A DNA stretch of 64,000 nucleotides from Aved-18 sp964606665. GTDB lineage: Bacteria; Cyanobacteriota; Vampirovibrionia; Obscuribacterales; Obscuribacteraceae. The stretch lies in contig CAZSHS010000005.1 of the NCBI GenBank assembly GCA_964606665.1, positions 1 through 64,000 of the forward strand, given 5' to 3'. The notes below the pieces were generated by a model, which saw only the letters and a list, made by a program, of their open reading frames with translations, did not search any database and had not been told where the DNA came from. Positions 27,401 through 35,069 of the stretch are shown one piece after another. The translations under genes were made by a program, and so were the position numbers. Each line of letters opens with the position of its first letter. Position 1 is the stretch's first letter.

Positions 27401-28003
27401 GATTTAGTTGAACCTACAGACCTGCTTGGCTACTTGATTTTATCTATGGACCTGACCACGATAAATATTTTGCTCAATTTGGGCTTAGAAGATTTACTCG
27501 AAGGCGCCCATGAGTATGCACCACCGGCAGCACTATTTGAATATTTAAACAAAAACAATTTGAAAGATTACTTTGTTTTAGATTCGCTCAAAATAATTTT
27601 TCGTGCTCTGGAAATAACTCGACAGTTCGGTCACGAAATTGCTGATGTAGAGCATCTTCTCATCGCTTTACTTGAATGGCACGAAGATGAGGTAGTACAA
27701 CTTCTACTTAATAATCGATTGCAAGTCAACGAATTAAAAATGGACGTGCGCAAGACAAGAGGAACAGGCAGTATCTATCCGACCACTGAAGTTAAATTGA
27801 CTCCAAGCGCGCTTGAAACATTAAAGGAGGCGAAGCGCCGAATGAAAACCTTAAATCATTCCATAGTCTGTCCAGGTCATATTGCTTTGGGCATATTGCA
27901 ATGCAAAAGCCCAAATTTATGCAAGATACTCGAAAAATACGATCTGCCGCAAGATATCGATGACCAAATCGTAGTTTCACTTGGCGGCAAAAACGAAAAA
28001 TAA
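24473..28003 (+). CDS. Giant array of Clp N-terminal (Clp-N) repeats without ATPase domain
   Basis: From the ATG at 24473 the product has 1176 residues and opens like ClpC (MFEKLGPEARDIIVLSQEIA). I count seven double modules, about 14 half-repeats. Each is a helix ending in an A...A..MGH-type turn followed by a GxEHLLLAL-type helix, with motifs such as GEHLLLAL, PEHILLAF, TQYLLYAL, AEHLFLSL, PEHLLLGL and VEHLLIAL. Modules begin near 24473, 24990, 25500, 26100, 26620, 27130 and 27550. No Walker A or B is present, so this is not a Clp ATPase. In ClpA/B/C the N domain binds adaptors and substrates; here a scaffold or substrate-binding role is an inference. An in-frame ATG at 24386 lacks homology. 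No signal peptide. Confidence 0.85.
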   Translation: MFEKLGPEARDIIVLSQEIAQSMGHGEVRGEHLLLALFKRMDKELASEFADIDITYEQLFSAIQADHPTKDSVLEGEFVELSAEAQIVIVRSEQEAKRLNSKFVLPKHLFIAFEWYGVAERGNFYAWELLKKSGPEHKIRTLFGNIEFRTPHKKKDKPTKARRRTDLESARANSNVIRAAQFEARSMGHNLIGPEHILLAFASDSQTLGAQLLWMLGIYALDLRSQLEAKFPPHTGYVPQEIPFSDDAKSILELSFECARSCGDNFIGDEHILLAFVRIGKKTNFQAWQILLKNLLDKNADLEKIVERMLSERKVFPLQKFPVQPAPALNSTVRKDDPVLDWISAESFESKYEILEAAQDAAFKHGHNKVGTQYLLYALARTPGTVACEALDAIGLHPNAIDRILLEKFGRGPLKMKTAMMYTQSIPLIAACAKEIAAKRDSDEIAGEDWLRAIIKIGKQFDGCVAWEIICNTGMQDLLEEFLANNKENRIDAIQELRKKTKPASVVNVSDTELDRIFEKMLIKTFDDAPPKYPDLSDSWKKSVDAQKLKNKHEIFEAAQEAALKHGHRKVGTQYLLFALARAPNSVTSRILEEIGLNPIELSRLILEKYERGPYTAKYKTVFSEGFVCVYELACEIAKNSGFDYVESIHFLSAIAQAGRRFAGCLAWELICKSGKQEKFEELLSSPSHLMHANKISQHQGINDFQNKSKSSKAPASMQDYFSNETVLLFQNAKQEARLLNHTAIGAEHLFLSLLAMASSEFSDKLVELNFNLLEAREALKVVSGRGKKKSNKEIPLADNAKKLLEIAYDQTRQYGKTQVEPLHILIAISKMPQDDTVSKVLAQLGIKQNWVAEILQILNPTLATEVKQKRQYIPENAERTIPENFSQTSIRVVENAHKEAWRFGYPKIQPEHLLLGLIKETSNEVSSMFVSRRVTIKKLEDELNRLKDRGPGGSSILYLSDMVKEIFELASNEAEDLVEPTDLLGYLILSMDLTTINILLNLGLEDLLEGAHEYAPPAALFEYLNKNNLKDYFVLDSLKIIFRALEITRQFGHEIADVEHLLIALLEWHEDEVVQLLLNNRLQVNELKMDVRKTRGTGSIYPTTEVKLTPSALETLKEAKRRMKTLNHSIVCPGHIALGILQCKSPNLCKILEKYDLPQDIDDQIVVSLGGKNEK
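25502..26560 (+). repeat. Recent internal duplication of Clp-N modules 3 and 4
   Basis: Modules 3 and 4 are much closer to each other than to the rest. EILEAAQDAAFKHGHNKVGT near 25529 matches EIFEAAQEAALKHGHRKVGT near 26132, and the following halves share FxGCxAWEIIC-like segments. The period is 603 bases (201 residues), in frame. Confidence 0.75.
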
Positions 28004-28104
28004 AATTTTTCGATTAAATTGAACTTTTTGGTTTACTCTGACGTCTTACAAGTAGAGGTGCCGGTGGCATCTGGTTACTTGGTTTCTCGGAGACTCATAA
28101 ATTT

Positions 28105-28791
28105 ATGCCTATCAATTTAAAATTCGGCGCCACACGCATCTTGCGCCAGGCTCTTACTCTGGTTGCAGCCAGTCTGACATTGAATGGAGCAGCATTCGCT
28201 CAAGGCAACTCGGATGGCTCGATCCCGACAGCTCCGAGTCCTGGACCAGGGAGTTATCCGGGCTCTATTCAAACAGCACCAGGCGTCCCGGGTGGTCCCT
28301 GGGGTGGCGGCGGGGGCGGACGCAGACATCGCATGAGACAAGGCATGGGTCAGGGACAGGGAATGCAACCTGGCATGGGGCAGGGGCAAGGCGGCGATCC
28401 GGCTAAAAGAGAAGCAAGGCGTCAAAAGATGATGAAAAAATTCGATGCCAATGGAGATGGACAATTAGACCAGAACGAAATGGCACAAGCAAAAGCTTTC
28501 CGCGAACAGAAGCGAGCACAAAGACAAGCTCAAGGCGGGGTAGGGAATCCAAATAGTATGGGTCAAGGACCAATGGGCGGTAGACGTCGCGGCGGCATCA
28601 GAGGCGGTCGTCAGAGATGGCAGCAAAATCAACAACGTATGCAACCCGGTCAACAGCCCTCAATGCCCGATGGAATGCAACAAGGTCAAATGCCAGGACA
28701 GCCGATGCAACCACTACAGGGAGCCGATCCAAATGGCTTGGGACAAATTCAACCATTTCAGAATTTCCCTCAAGGCGGACCGCAAAATTAG
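28105..28791 (+). CDS. Exported Gly/Gln-rich protein with one EF-hand
   Basis: The 228-residue product has a probable signal peptide ending LNGAAFA-QGN (about residue 33). A Pro/Gly-rich stretch and a long Met/Gly/Gln low-complexity region follow. One EF-hand loop lies at about 114-126 (DANGDGQLDQNE), with acidic residues at the calcium-binding positions. Another low-complexity tail (GMQQGQMPGQPMQP) ends the protein. A single EF-hand suggests calcium binding on dimerisation or a structural role. It lies between the two Clp-N array genes, 102 bases after the first. Confidence 0.75.
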   Translation: MPINLKFGATRILRQALTLVAASLTLNGAAFAQGNSDGSIPTAPSPGPGSYPGSIQTAPGVPGGPWGGGGGGRRHRMRQGMGQGQGMQPGMGQGQGGDPAKREARRQKMMKKFDANGDGQLDQNEMAQAKAFREQKRAQRQAQGGVGNPNSMGQGPMGGRRRGGIRGGRQRWQQNQQRMQPGQQPSMPDGMQQGQMPGQPMQPLQGADPNGLGQIQPFQNFPQGGPQN

Positions 28792-28835
28792 GCACACCGC
28801 ATGTGATACCATGTACTAGCACTTTTAGCGAGGAC

Positions 28836-29228
28836 ATGGCAATGGAGCCTGAAGAATTCATAAACCAACTTCCCAAAAATGTGAGAAGAAGTACACTTCT
28901 CATGATTGAAGCCAATGGCTCAGTCAAAATGATGGAAGCGCAAATTAAGGCTTTGCAAGAAACAGTCTTTAGTCTTTGCCAAGAAATGGAAGTGCTCAGA
29001 GAAGCTTTGCTTGAAAAAAAAGTTTTGAGCGAAACTGAATACAAAAAATCGCGCGAAGATATGATGCTTTGCGATCATTCCTCAGCCGGTGCAGAACCGT
29101 GGCAACGACACTCTTATTATCGATATGTATTAGATGAAGAAGATTTTCTAGATCAAATTTTGGGTCTAAATGAAGAGCAGATCAAAAAGTACAAAGTTTC
29201 AGCTAGTCATATGGAACGCCAAACCTAA
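28836..29228 (+). CDS. Small coiled-coil protein of unknown function
   Basis: I start at the ATG at 28836 (130 residues; an ATG at 28842 is equally possible), with GCGAGGA just upstream. The frame is open further upstream only because it overlaps the low-complexity gene before it. The protein has a helical, coiled-coil-like stretch at about 30-70 (MEAQIKALQETVFSLCQEME) and an acidic C-terminus with DEEDFLDQILGLNEEQIKKY. There are no membrane segments. It sits between the EF-hand gene and the second Clp-N array gene (55 bases). Confidence 0.65.
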   Translation: MAMEPEEFINQLPKNVRRSTLLMIEANGSVKMMEAQIKALQETVFSLCQEMEVLREALLEKKVLSETEYKKSREDMMLCDHSSAGAEPWQRHSYYRYVLDEEDFLDQILGLNEEQIKKYKVSASHMERQT

Positions 29229-29283
29229 TCTGTTTGTTGAAATAAGTGGCCGGGTAAATTAGAGTTACGCGAAAAGGCTAGTT

Positions 29284-30594
29284 ATGTTTGAGCGCTTTAC
29301 CCAAGGAGCAATTAAATCAATTCTGCTAGCGCAGGAAGAATGTCGCCGCATGGGTCACCACGCGGTGGATTCGGAGCATCTTTTTCTTGGCATTATCGCG
29401 GAGGAGACTGAGCTTGCAGCCAGCTTCCTTGCAATACGGGGCTTAACGATCGCAAACGCGCGTCAACTGGTCGAACAAGTCAAGCCTCCAGACACAAATC
29501 CGCTAACAATCGAATTGCCATACACTCATGCTGCGGCAAAGGCTTTCGAGTATGCGCGCCAAGAAGCTCAAAGTCTCAAACAAAGCTATGTTGGCACTGA
29601 GCATATTTTGCTTGGACTTATACTTGAAAAGAAAGAAAGCAAGCACCTGAGCGAACTCTGGCGTGTGCTCAAGCATCAAGGCTTGCTTGACCAGATTTAC
29701 GACGCTTTGATTTTGTTCATCAGAACTCAACACAAAACGCCAACCGATCCGACTTTAGGATTCGATTTCGAACCGCCACCAAAATCGCAAGCCTTGCCAA
29801 TCGTCGAACTTTTTAAAACGCTCGGAATTCAAATGGTAGATGTGGGCAAAGAAGCTGCACTCGAGATTAAGAAAAACGGCAAAAAGGGTCTCAAGAATGG
29901 CGAAAAACCAGACTCCATCTTCACTACAGACGCTCGCATGATTCTTGAATCCGCCTGGGACATAGCTCACGACCGCGGAAGTACGGTCATAAGTACTGAG
30001 CATCTCATTTTGGCGCTGGATAAATGCGCCAACTTGTCGCCGGCAGAACTTGCTTGGCTTACAATCAGCGAATTAGATTCGCGCGAGTCTATGCGTCATC
30101 CTCAACCGGATGTAATTGATTTCAGCCAGTTTTCCAAAAAAGCGCAAAAAGTGTTAGACAAGTCACATCAAGAATCACGCAGACTTGGTTATGAATTCAT
30201 AGGCACCGATCATGTTTTACTTGGCATACTGAGCGAGAACACAAGCATTGCTGCCAAAGTGATGAAGAGTCTTGGTGTCACTTTGGGCAGACTGAGAAAA
30301 GAATTGCCCGATTTTGGAAGAACTGAGATTGATTCAATCGCTAGCGAACTAATTTACACACCTCGCACTAAGCGCGTTTTCGCCATGGCTAAAGAAGAAG
30401 CGGAAGAGTTAAATAGTAAAAATATTGAACCAGAACATCTAATGCTAGCAATCGAAAAAGAAGGTAAGGCATCCGATTCTATTTTTAATTCTGGACTTGC
30501 ATGGCAAGTGCTCAAGCGGCTTGAAGTAGCGGACAAAATTAGACCAGAAATTTTGAAGTTACTCAAAGCTCCGGTCCAATCTAAAAAGCGATAG
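29284..30594 (+). CDS. Second Clp-N array protein without ATPase domain
   Basis: The 436 residues start as a canonical ClpC N domain (MFERFTQGAIKSILLAQEEC; MGHHAVDSEHLFLGI; YVGTEHILLGL). A Lys/Gly-rich linker follows, then a single half-repeat (ARMILESAWDIAHDRGSTVI; STEHLILAL). A second complete pair completes the protein (KKAQKVLDKSHQESRRLGYE; GTDHVLLGI; FAMAKEEAEELNS; PEHLMLAI). That gives five half-repeats and no AAA+ domain, Walker motifs or signal peptide. The N-terminus is more conserved than that of the giant array, so it may still dock on Clp machinery, but that is an inference. It converges on the gene at 30611 with a 16-base gap. Confidence 0.87.
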   Translation: MFERFTQGAIKSILLAQEECRRMGHHAVDSEHLFLGIIAEETELAASFLAIRGLTIANARQLVEQVKPPDTNPLTIELPYTHAAAKAFEYARQEAQSLKQSYVGTEHILLGLILEKKESKHLSELWRVLKHQGLLDQIYDALILFIRTQHKTPTDPTLGFDFEPPPKSQALPIVELFKTLGIQMVDVGKEAALEIKKNGKKGLKNGEKPDSIFTTDARMILESAWDIAHDRGSTVISTEHLILALDKCANLSPAELAWLTISELDSRESMRHPQPDVIDFSQFSKKAQKVLDKSHQESRRLGYEFIGTDHVLLGILSENTSIAAKVMKSLGVTLGRLRKELPDFGRTEIDSIASELIYTPRTKRVFAMAKEEAEELNSKNIEPEHLMLAIEKEGKASDSIFNSGLAWQVLKRLEVADKIRPEILKLLKAPVQSKKR

Positions 30595-30610
30595 TCTGGG
30601 TTCAGGCTAT

Positions 30611-31507
30611 TTAAGCTACAGAATGTGATGTTTCCTGGCTTTGTCCTTTACCAGTCTCTTCTTTCATAATCTGAGCGTCTTTTTTGGTGCCCAGTTTTTC
30701 CATAATGGCGAATCTGTATCTATAAGCAAAAAGGGCTGCAACTGGAGTTCCTACGCATATAAGAAGACCCGATCCAACAATGGCAATAAGTATCAAAGTA
30801 GTGGTTAAGCTAACAACGTCCTTCAATTCTCTTAAGTCTGATTTAAGCGTTGTGAGCTGTGAACCCACTCCACCAAGCGGTTGCGCAAGGTCTACAACTG
30901 GTTGTTTCAATTCAGTTATAGGTTTATAAATCTTGTCCAGTTGTCCTTCAACGTGACCTAAACGTTTGTCTACTGAAGTCATGTTGCCACTCACGCCATT
31001 TAGCTGAGTGCGCATACCCTTAACTTCACCAGACATATCAACCATGTCAGTTCTAAGACCAATCATCGGCTTTTGCAAGCCAGCAATAGGTCCTTCCAGA
31101 CGCATCATCTGCTTTTCTAAGTGGATAACGCGCTTTTGCATGTCTGTGACAGGCTTGAAAATATATTTGGCTGGATTCAAATCATGAAGCTGAAAACCTT
31201 TGTCCTTAGCCTCTTCATCTTCAAAAGTGTCCGCCTTAACTTTGACACCATCTATCTGATTTACAGCTTCAATCATCGCCTTATCGGCTTTCTTCTGCTG
31301 AATCTTGGCGTGTTCGATATCATTTTTTGTTGGTTCATGCTTAGACTTACCAGCGCCCGGCTTGGTGGCAGCCTGAATATCCTTTGCGGCTTGTGAAGGA
31401 ACTTCTGCTTTTCCTACATCTTTAGCGAATACTCGCTGATTGCTGGAAATACCACCTAGTAAACAAAGTGATACTGCTAGCGATACCACAGTGATTTTAC
31501 TGCTCAT
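30611..31507 (-). CDS. Exported membrane-anchored coiled-coil protein
   Basis: The 298 residues have a signal peptide (about 1-28, ending VFA-KDV) and a charged region. A central coiled-coil part carries repeated patterns (LEKQMMRLEGPIAGLQKPMI; GLRTDMVDMSGEVKGMRTQL; PITELKQPVVDLAQPL). One C-terminal membrane helix (about 228-252, LILIAIVGSGLLICVGTPV) is followed by a short Lys-rich cytoplasmic end. No family is recognised. The gene is divergent from the SPFH gene, with 219 bases between them that should hold both promoters. Confidence 0.65.
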   Translation of the reverse strand: MSSKITVVSLAVSLCLLGGISSNQRVFAKDVGKAEVPSQAAKDIQAATKPGAGKSKHEPTKNDIEHAKIQQKKADKAMIEAVNQIDGVKVKADTFEDEEAKDKGFQLHDLNPAKYIFKPVTDMQKRVIHLEKQMMRLEGPIAGLQKPMIGLRTDMVDMSGEVKGMRTQLNGVSGNMTSVDKRLGHVEGQLDKIYKPITELKQPVVDLAQPLGGVGSQLTTLKSDLRELKDVVSLTTTLILIAIVGSGLLICVGTPVAALFAYRYRFAIMEKLGTKKDAQIMKEETGKGQSQETSHSVA

Positions 31508-31726
31508 AATAAAGACTCCTGATTACACGATTTAATTCGGCTATGATTTGGATAGCACAACTGCCTCGGTTCAGGGTTTTGACCGCAATGACTCAGTAAT
31601 TCAGCCACGCACCACTTGACATTAAACGATCTAATCAAAAAATCCCATATATAAGGTTCGTTTGGTGGTATCCTGTTAGGTCATTCCTTCCTTTCATCTT
31701 TACAGGCGCCAGCCAGGGAGATAACA

Positions 31727-32707
31727 ATGTTTGACCTTTTCAAGAAGCAATTTATCGAAGTAATCGAGTGGGTCGAAGAGGACAATGACGTCCTGGCTTA
31801 CCGTTACCCCACATTAGACCGTGAAATCAAAAACGGAGCAGTCTTAACTGTGCGCGAGTCACAGATGGCTGTTTTTGTAAACGAAGGAAACATTGCCGAC
31901 GTTTTCACTCCTGGCAAGTACACGCTTTCCACACAAACATTGCCCATTTTGACCACAATGCTCAACTGGGATAAAGCGTTCAAATCGCCATTTAAATCCG
32001 AAGTATATTTCTTTTCCACCCGCGAAAAAATTGACCAACGCTGGGGAACCCAACAACCAATTACTTTCCGCGACAAAGAATTCGGCGTAATTAGGCTGAG
32101 AGCATTCGGCTCCTACTCCTATAAGATTGAAGAGCCCGGCACTTTCTACCAGAAATTAAGTGGCACACGCGAGCATTACAGTGTTGGCGATTGCGATGGA
32201 CAATTGCGTGCAGTTGTTGCCACCACAATTGCCACCATGCTTGGTGAAGGCAAAACTCCATTCCTCGAAATGGCTGCCAATCAGAAAAAATTCTCTGAAG
32301 CACTCAAAAAAGAACTGGATCAAACTTTCTGGGATTACGGTCTGAGGCTGGTTTCCTTCTATGTTCAGAGCATCACCCTGCCTGAAGAATTGCAAGAATA
32401 TTTGGACAAACAATCGTCCATGAATCTTGTTGGCGATTTGAAAAAATACGCACAGTTTCAAGCTGCAGATTCAATCAAAGATGCTGCTGCCAACTCGGGC
32501 GGTCTAGCCGGAATCGGAGCCGGAATTGGCGCTGGTCAAATGATCAGTCAAGCTTTCAATCAGGGTTCAGGCTCAGGAAGCGCTGGCGATAGTGGCGAAG
32601 ACCCCTTCAAGACACTAGAAAAATTGCAAGCCTTGCACGAGAAAGGCATATTGTCCAAAGAAGAATTCGAAGCCAAAAAAGCTGAAGTACTAAAGAGAAT
32701 CTCTTAA
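31727..32707 (+). CDS. SPFH-domain protein with C-terminal SHOCT (YdjI-like)
   Basis: The 326-residue protein begins MFDLFKKQFIEVIEW as in YdjI-type SPFH proteins (often annotated virion core protein-like). The SPFH/Band-7 domain spans about 20-240. A Gly-rich linker (GLAGIGAGIGAGQ) follows, then a SHOCT domain at about 292-326 (DPFKTLEKLQALHEKGILSK). There is no N-terminal membrane helix, so it is probably cytoplasmic and peripheral. Related proteins are found with PspA-type and zinc-ribbon proteins and are thought to act at membranes. AGGGAGAT lies upstream of the ATG. Its last base is the first of the next ATG. Confidence 0.85.
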   Translation: MFDLFKKQFIEVIEWVEEDNDVLAYRYPTLDREIKNGAVLTVRESQMAVFVNEGNIADVFTPGKYTLSTQTLPILTTMLNWDKAFKSPFKSEVYFFSTREKIDQRWGTQQPITFRDKEFGVIRLRAFGSYSYKIEEPGTFYQKLSGTREHYSVGDCDGQLRAVVATTIATMLGEGKTPFLEMAANQKKFSEALKKELDQTFWDYGLRLVSFYVQSITLPEELQEYLDKQSSMNLVGDLKKYAQFQAADSIKDAAANSGGLAGIGAGIGAGQMISQAFNQGSGSGSAGDSGEDPFKTLEKLQALHEKGILSKEEFEAKKAEVLKRIS

Positions 32708-33360
32708 TGCTGAGCCTCTCTTGCCCTTCATGTGGCGCGACAGTGCCCTTCAAATCGAAGGCGTCCGTTTTTGCTGTGTGCAGTTACTGCCGGTCTACCT
32801 TAGTCCGGCACGACATGGACCTTGAAGCGGTGGGCAAGATGGCTGAGCTTCAAGATGACCTAACTCCACTTCAAATCGGCACCACCGGCAAGTACAAAGG
32901 CAAGGCGTTTGAAATCATTGGGCGAATGAAAGTATCCTACGATGATGGTTTCTGGAACGAATGGTATTTGTATTTTGCCGAAGGCAAACACAAAGAAGGA
33001 TGGCTTGCCGAAGCGCAAGGATTTTACGCCGTCTGTTTTGAGGTGGATGAAAGCGTGGCGCCACCACGCAATGATGCAAGCACGCTACAACCCGGTCGGC
33101 TGGTCGAATTTAAAAACAACGGATTATTTGAAATTGAAGATATTCGCGAAGTTAAGTGTTTGGTAAGCGAAGGCGAATTGCCTGTTAACGCGCCAAAAGG
33201 TCGCGAATCTTTGAGCGTTGATTTGACCGGTCCCGACACTCAAATGGCCACAATCGAATACGCCAAGGACGAAATACGCGTGTTTGCTGGTGGCTATCAA
33301 GATTTCGACGATTTTAAATTCCATAATTTGAGGGAGATTGAAGGCTGGAAACATGTCTGA
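32707..33360 (+). CDS. Zinc-ribbon DUF4178 protein
   Basis: The 217 residues open with a zinc ribbon (Cys6, Cys9, Cys25, Cys28). A DUF4178 domain follows at about 45-215, recognised by LQIGTTGKYKGKAFEIIGRM, WNEWYLYFAEG and the C-terminal FKFHNLREIEGW. The function of DUF4178 is not established; it recurs with DUF350 and spermidine-synthase-like genes. The start shares a base with the SPFH stop, and the end overlaps the next DUF4178 gene by 8 bases, so translation is coupled. Confidence 0.85.
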   Translation: MLSLSCPSCGATVPFKSKASVFAVCSYCRSTLVRHDMDLEAVGKMAELQDDLTPLQIGTTGKYKGKAFEIIGRMKVSYDDGFWNEWYLYFAEGKHKEGWLAEAQGFYAVCFEVDESVAPPRNDASTLQPGRLVEFKNNGLFEIEDIREVKCLVSEGELPVNAPKGRESLSVDLTGPDTQMATIEYAKDEIRVFAGGYQDFDDFKFHNLREIEGWKHV

Positions 33361-34675
33361 AACTCCAAAACCACCTCAACAGAAAAAATATTCAGCGAAG
33401 AATTTCGACTGCACCAGATGCGGTGCACCTATCACAGTCAATTATCCCGGCGCTTCGCTTGCTGTAACCTGCCCCAACTGCAAAGTCGTTATTGATGTAA
33501 CTGACCAGAATTATCGCATCCTGTCTAAGTATTATGACAAAACAAAAGAATATGACCCAATCATCCCACTTGGTACCAGAGGCAAATTATTCGACAAAGA
33601 ATGGGAAGTAATAGGCTTTGTAGTCCGCAGAGACAAACTATCTGGGTTTTCCTGGGAAGAATATTTACTCTTCAATCCTTATTATGGCTACAGATGGCTC
33701 ACGCGCAACAACGGGCACTGGAGCTTTGTCACCATGCTCAAAGACAAGCCTTACTCGTCAAAGGCAGCACTTGACAAAATTTTTGTTAGCAGAGTTGATT
33801 TCAAAGACGATACCTACAAACTTTACTACAGCGGTCATGCGGTCGTCGCTTATGTATTTGGCGAATTTTATTGGAAAGTAAAAACCGACACTGAAGTTTG
33901 GATGACGGACTATGTTTATCCTCCTTACATGCTCTCAAATGAATGGGACAATCGCGAGCTGGTCTGGAGCAAAAGCGAATATGTTGATTTAAAAACAATA
34001 AAAGACGCTTTCAAAATTGAAAGCATGGCAGGTCCAGTGGGAGTGGCTCCCAATCAGCCATCTCCTTATTTACAAACCTGGAACGTGATGCGCTTGCTCT
34101 GGGTCTTTTTCATCGTCATACTCATTGGTTTAAATGTAGTAACCGCCGGTAGAGCGATGAACTACACAGCTCTGAACCAGATGTATGCTTTCACTATGAA
34201 TGGCAAAACAAACGACACTACAACACCTGTGTTTGAGCTGCTCAAAGACAAAGCTAACGTAGAAATAAGCCTGAAAGCCAATGTCGACAATAGTTGGTTT
34301 TATTTATCGGGCGAACTTGTAAATGATGAAACTGGCGACACTTATTATTTCGAGCGCACTTGCGAATATTATCACGGCTACGATGACGGAGAATCCTGGT
34401 CTGAGGGCAGTAGCAGTCAGAATATTCTTTTATCTGGTGTGCCTGGCGGAAAATATTACATAAACTTTGATACTGAATCTGGTGACTTCCGCTTACCAGG
34501 CAATCGCAACTTTACTTTGCAAGTACAACGCGATATACCCACATATGCCAACTTCATGTGGTGCTTTCTCTGGCTTAGCATAATGCCTGTAGCCTGCTGG
34601 TTCAATATGCGTCACTTCGAAGTTTCTCGCTGGTCGGAAAGCGACTATTCACCCTATGTTTCATCGTCAAGCTAG
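33353..34675 (+). CDS. Zinc-ribbon DUF4178 protein with two membrane helices
   Basis: I start at the ATG at 33353 (440 residues), with GAAGG about 10 bases upstream. The protein has a zinc ribbon (Cys20, Cys23, Cys40, Cys43), then a DUF4178 domain (YDPIIPLGTRGKLFDKEWEV; SWEEYLLFNPYYGYRWL). Two membrane helices lie near 243-263 and 398-416. The approximately 130-residue segment between them is beta-rich and aromatic (TGDTYYFERTCEYYHGYDDG) and is presumably extracytoplasmic. It is a paralogue of the preceding gene, extended by the membrane part. Confidence 0.82.
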   Translation: MSETPKPPQQKKYSAKNFDCTRCGAPITVNYPGASLAVTCPNCKVVIDVTDQNYRILSKYYDKTKEYDPIIPLGTRGKLFDKEWEVIGFVVRRDKLSGFSWEEYLLFNPYYGYRWLTRNNGHWSFVTMLKDKPYSSKAALDKIFVSRVDFKDDTYKLYYSGHAVVAYVFGEFYWKVKTDTEVWMTDYVYPPYMLSNEWDNRELVWSKSEYVDLKTIKDAFKIESMAGPVGVAPNQPSPYLQTWNVMRLLWVFFIVILIGLNVVTAGRAMNYTALNQMYAFTMNGKTNDTTTPVFELLKDKANVEISLKANVDNSWFYLSGELVNDETGDTYYFERTCEYYHGYDDGESWSEGSSSQNILLSGVPGGKYYINFDTESGDFRLPGNRNFTLQVQRDIPTYANFMWCFLWLSIMPVACWFNMRHFEVSRWSESDYSPYVSSSS

Positions 34676-34696
34676 CTGGGAGCACTAAAAGCAAAA

Positions 34697-34831
34697 ATGA
34701 TTCCACTCTATATCACAACTGCAATTGCCATCCTGGTTTTATTCTTTACCAATGCCCAGGAAGGCACTCAATTTTTCGATTTTGAAGCCGGAGCGCACAC
34801 CAAGCCAACCGGCGGACCGCAACACAAATAA
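34697..34831 (+). CDS. Small exported or membrane protein, 44 residues
   Basis: An ATG at 34697 opens a 44-codon frame ending in TAA at 34829-34831. The peptide starts MIPLYITTAIAILVLFF, a hydrophobic stretch ending TNA-QEG, which reads like a signal peptide or single helix. A polar tail ending KPTGGPQHK follows. The ribosome binding site is weak. The frame fits exactly between the DUF4178 stop (21 bases before) and the ribosome binding site of the DUF350 gene (10 bases after), which supports it being real. Confidence 0.5.
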   Translation: MIPLYITTAIAILVLFFTNAQEGTQFFDFEAGAHTKPTGGPQHK

Positions 34832-34841
34832 GGAGGAAAAC

Positions 34842-35060
34842 GTGGAGCAAATCTTTTCATTCAAATATCTAGTGGCAGCGATTGTTTATTCGCTGCTTGG
34901 ATTATTGATTCTCATTTTTTCGACATGGGTATTCGACAAAATCACTCCGGGCGACCTCTGGAAGGAAATCACCATAGAGAAAAATCTACCACTGGCAATC
35001 GCCACTGGCGCCATGATCATAGCCCTGGGTCAGATAATCGCTGCATCACTGCACGGTTAA
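34842..35060 (+). CDS. DUF350 membrane protein
   Basis: The start is the GTG at 34842, preceded by AAGGAGGAAAAC, the strongest ribosome binding site in this cluster. The upstream ATG at 34725 reads through another gene. The 72-residue product has two membrane helices (about 8-30 and 48-70; VAAIVYSLLGLLILIFSTWV and LPLAIATGAMIIALGQIIAA), typical of DUF350 (UPF0719/YjfL-like). DUF350 proteins occur with PspA-like and spermidine- or glutathionylspermidine-synthase-like genes in E. coli yjfIJKLMC-type loci. The role is unknown. The SpeE-like gene follows after 9 bases. Confidence 0.85.
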   Translation: MEQIFSFKYLVAAIVYSLLGLLILIFSTWVFDKITPGDLWKEITIEKNLPLAIATGAMIIALGQIIAASLHG

Positions 35061-35069
35061 GAGGCGTCA

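Noticed and set aside
24473..28003. Reading the large gene as a ClpB/ClpC-type chaperone ATPase
   Set aside because: The opening residues look like ClpC, but no Walker A, Walker B or AAA+ sequence occurs anywhere in the frame; the repeats simply continue to the stop.
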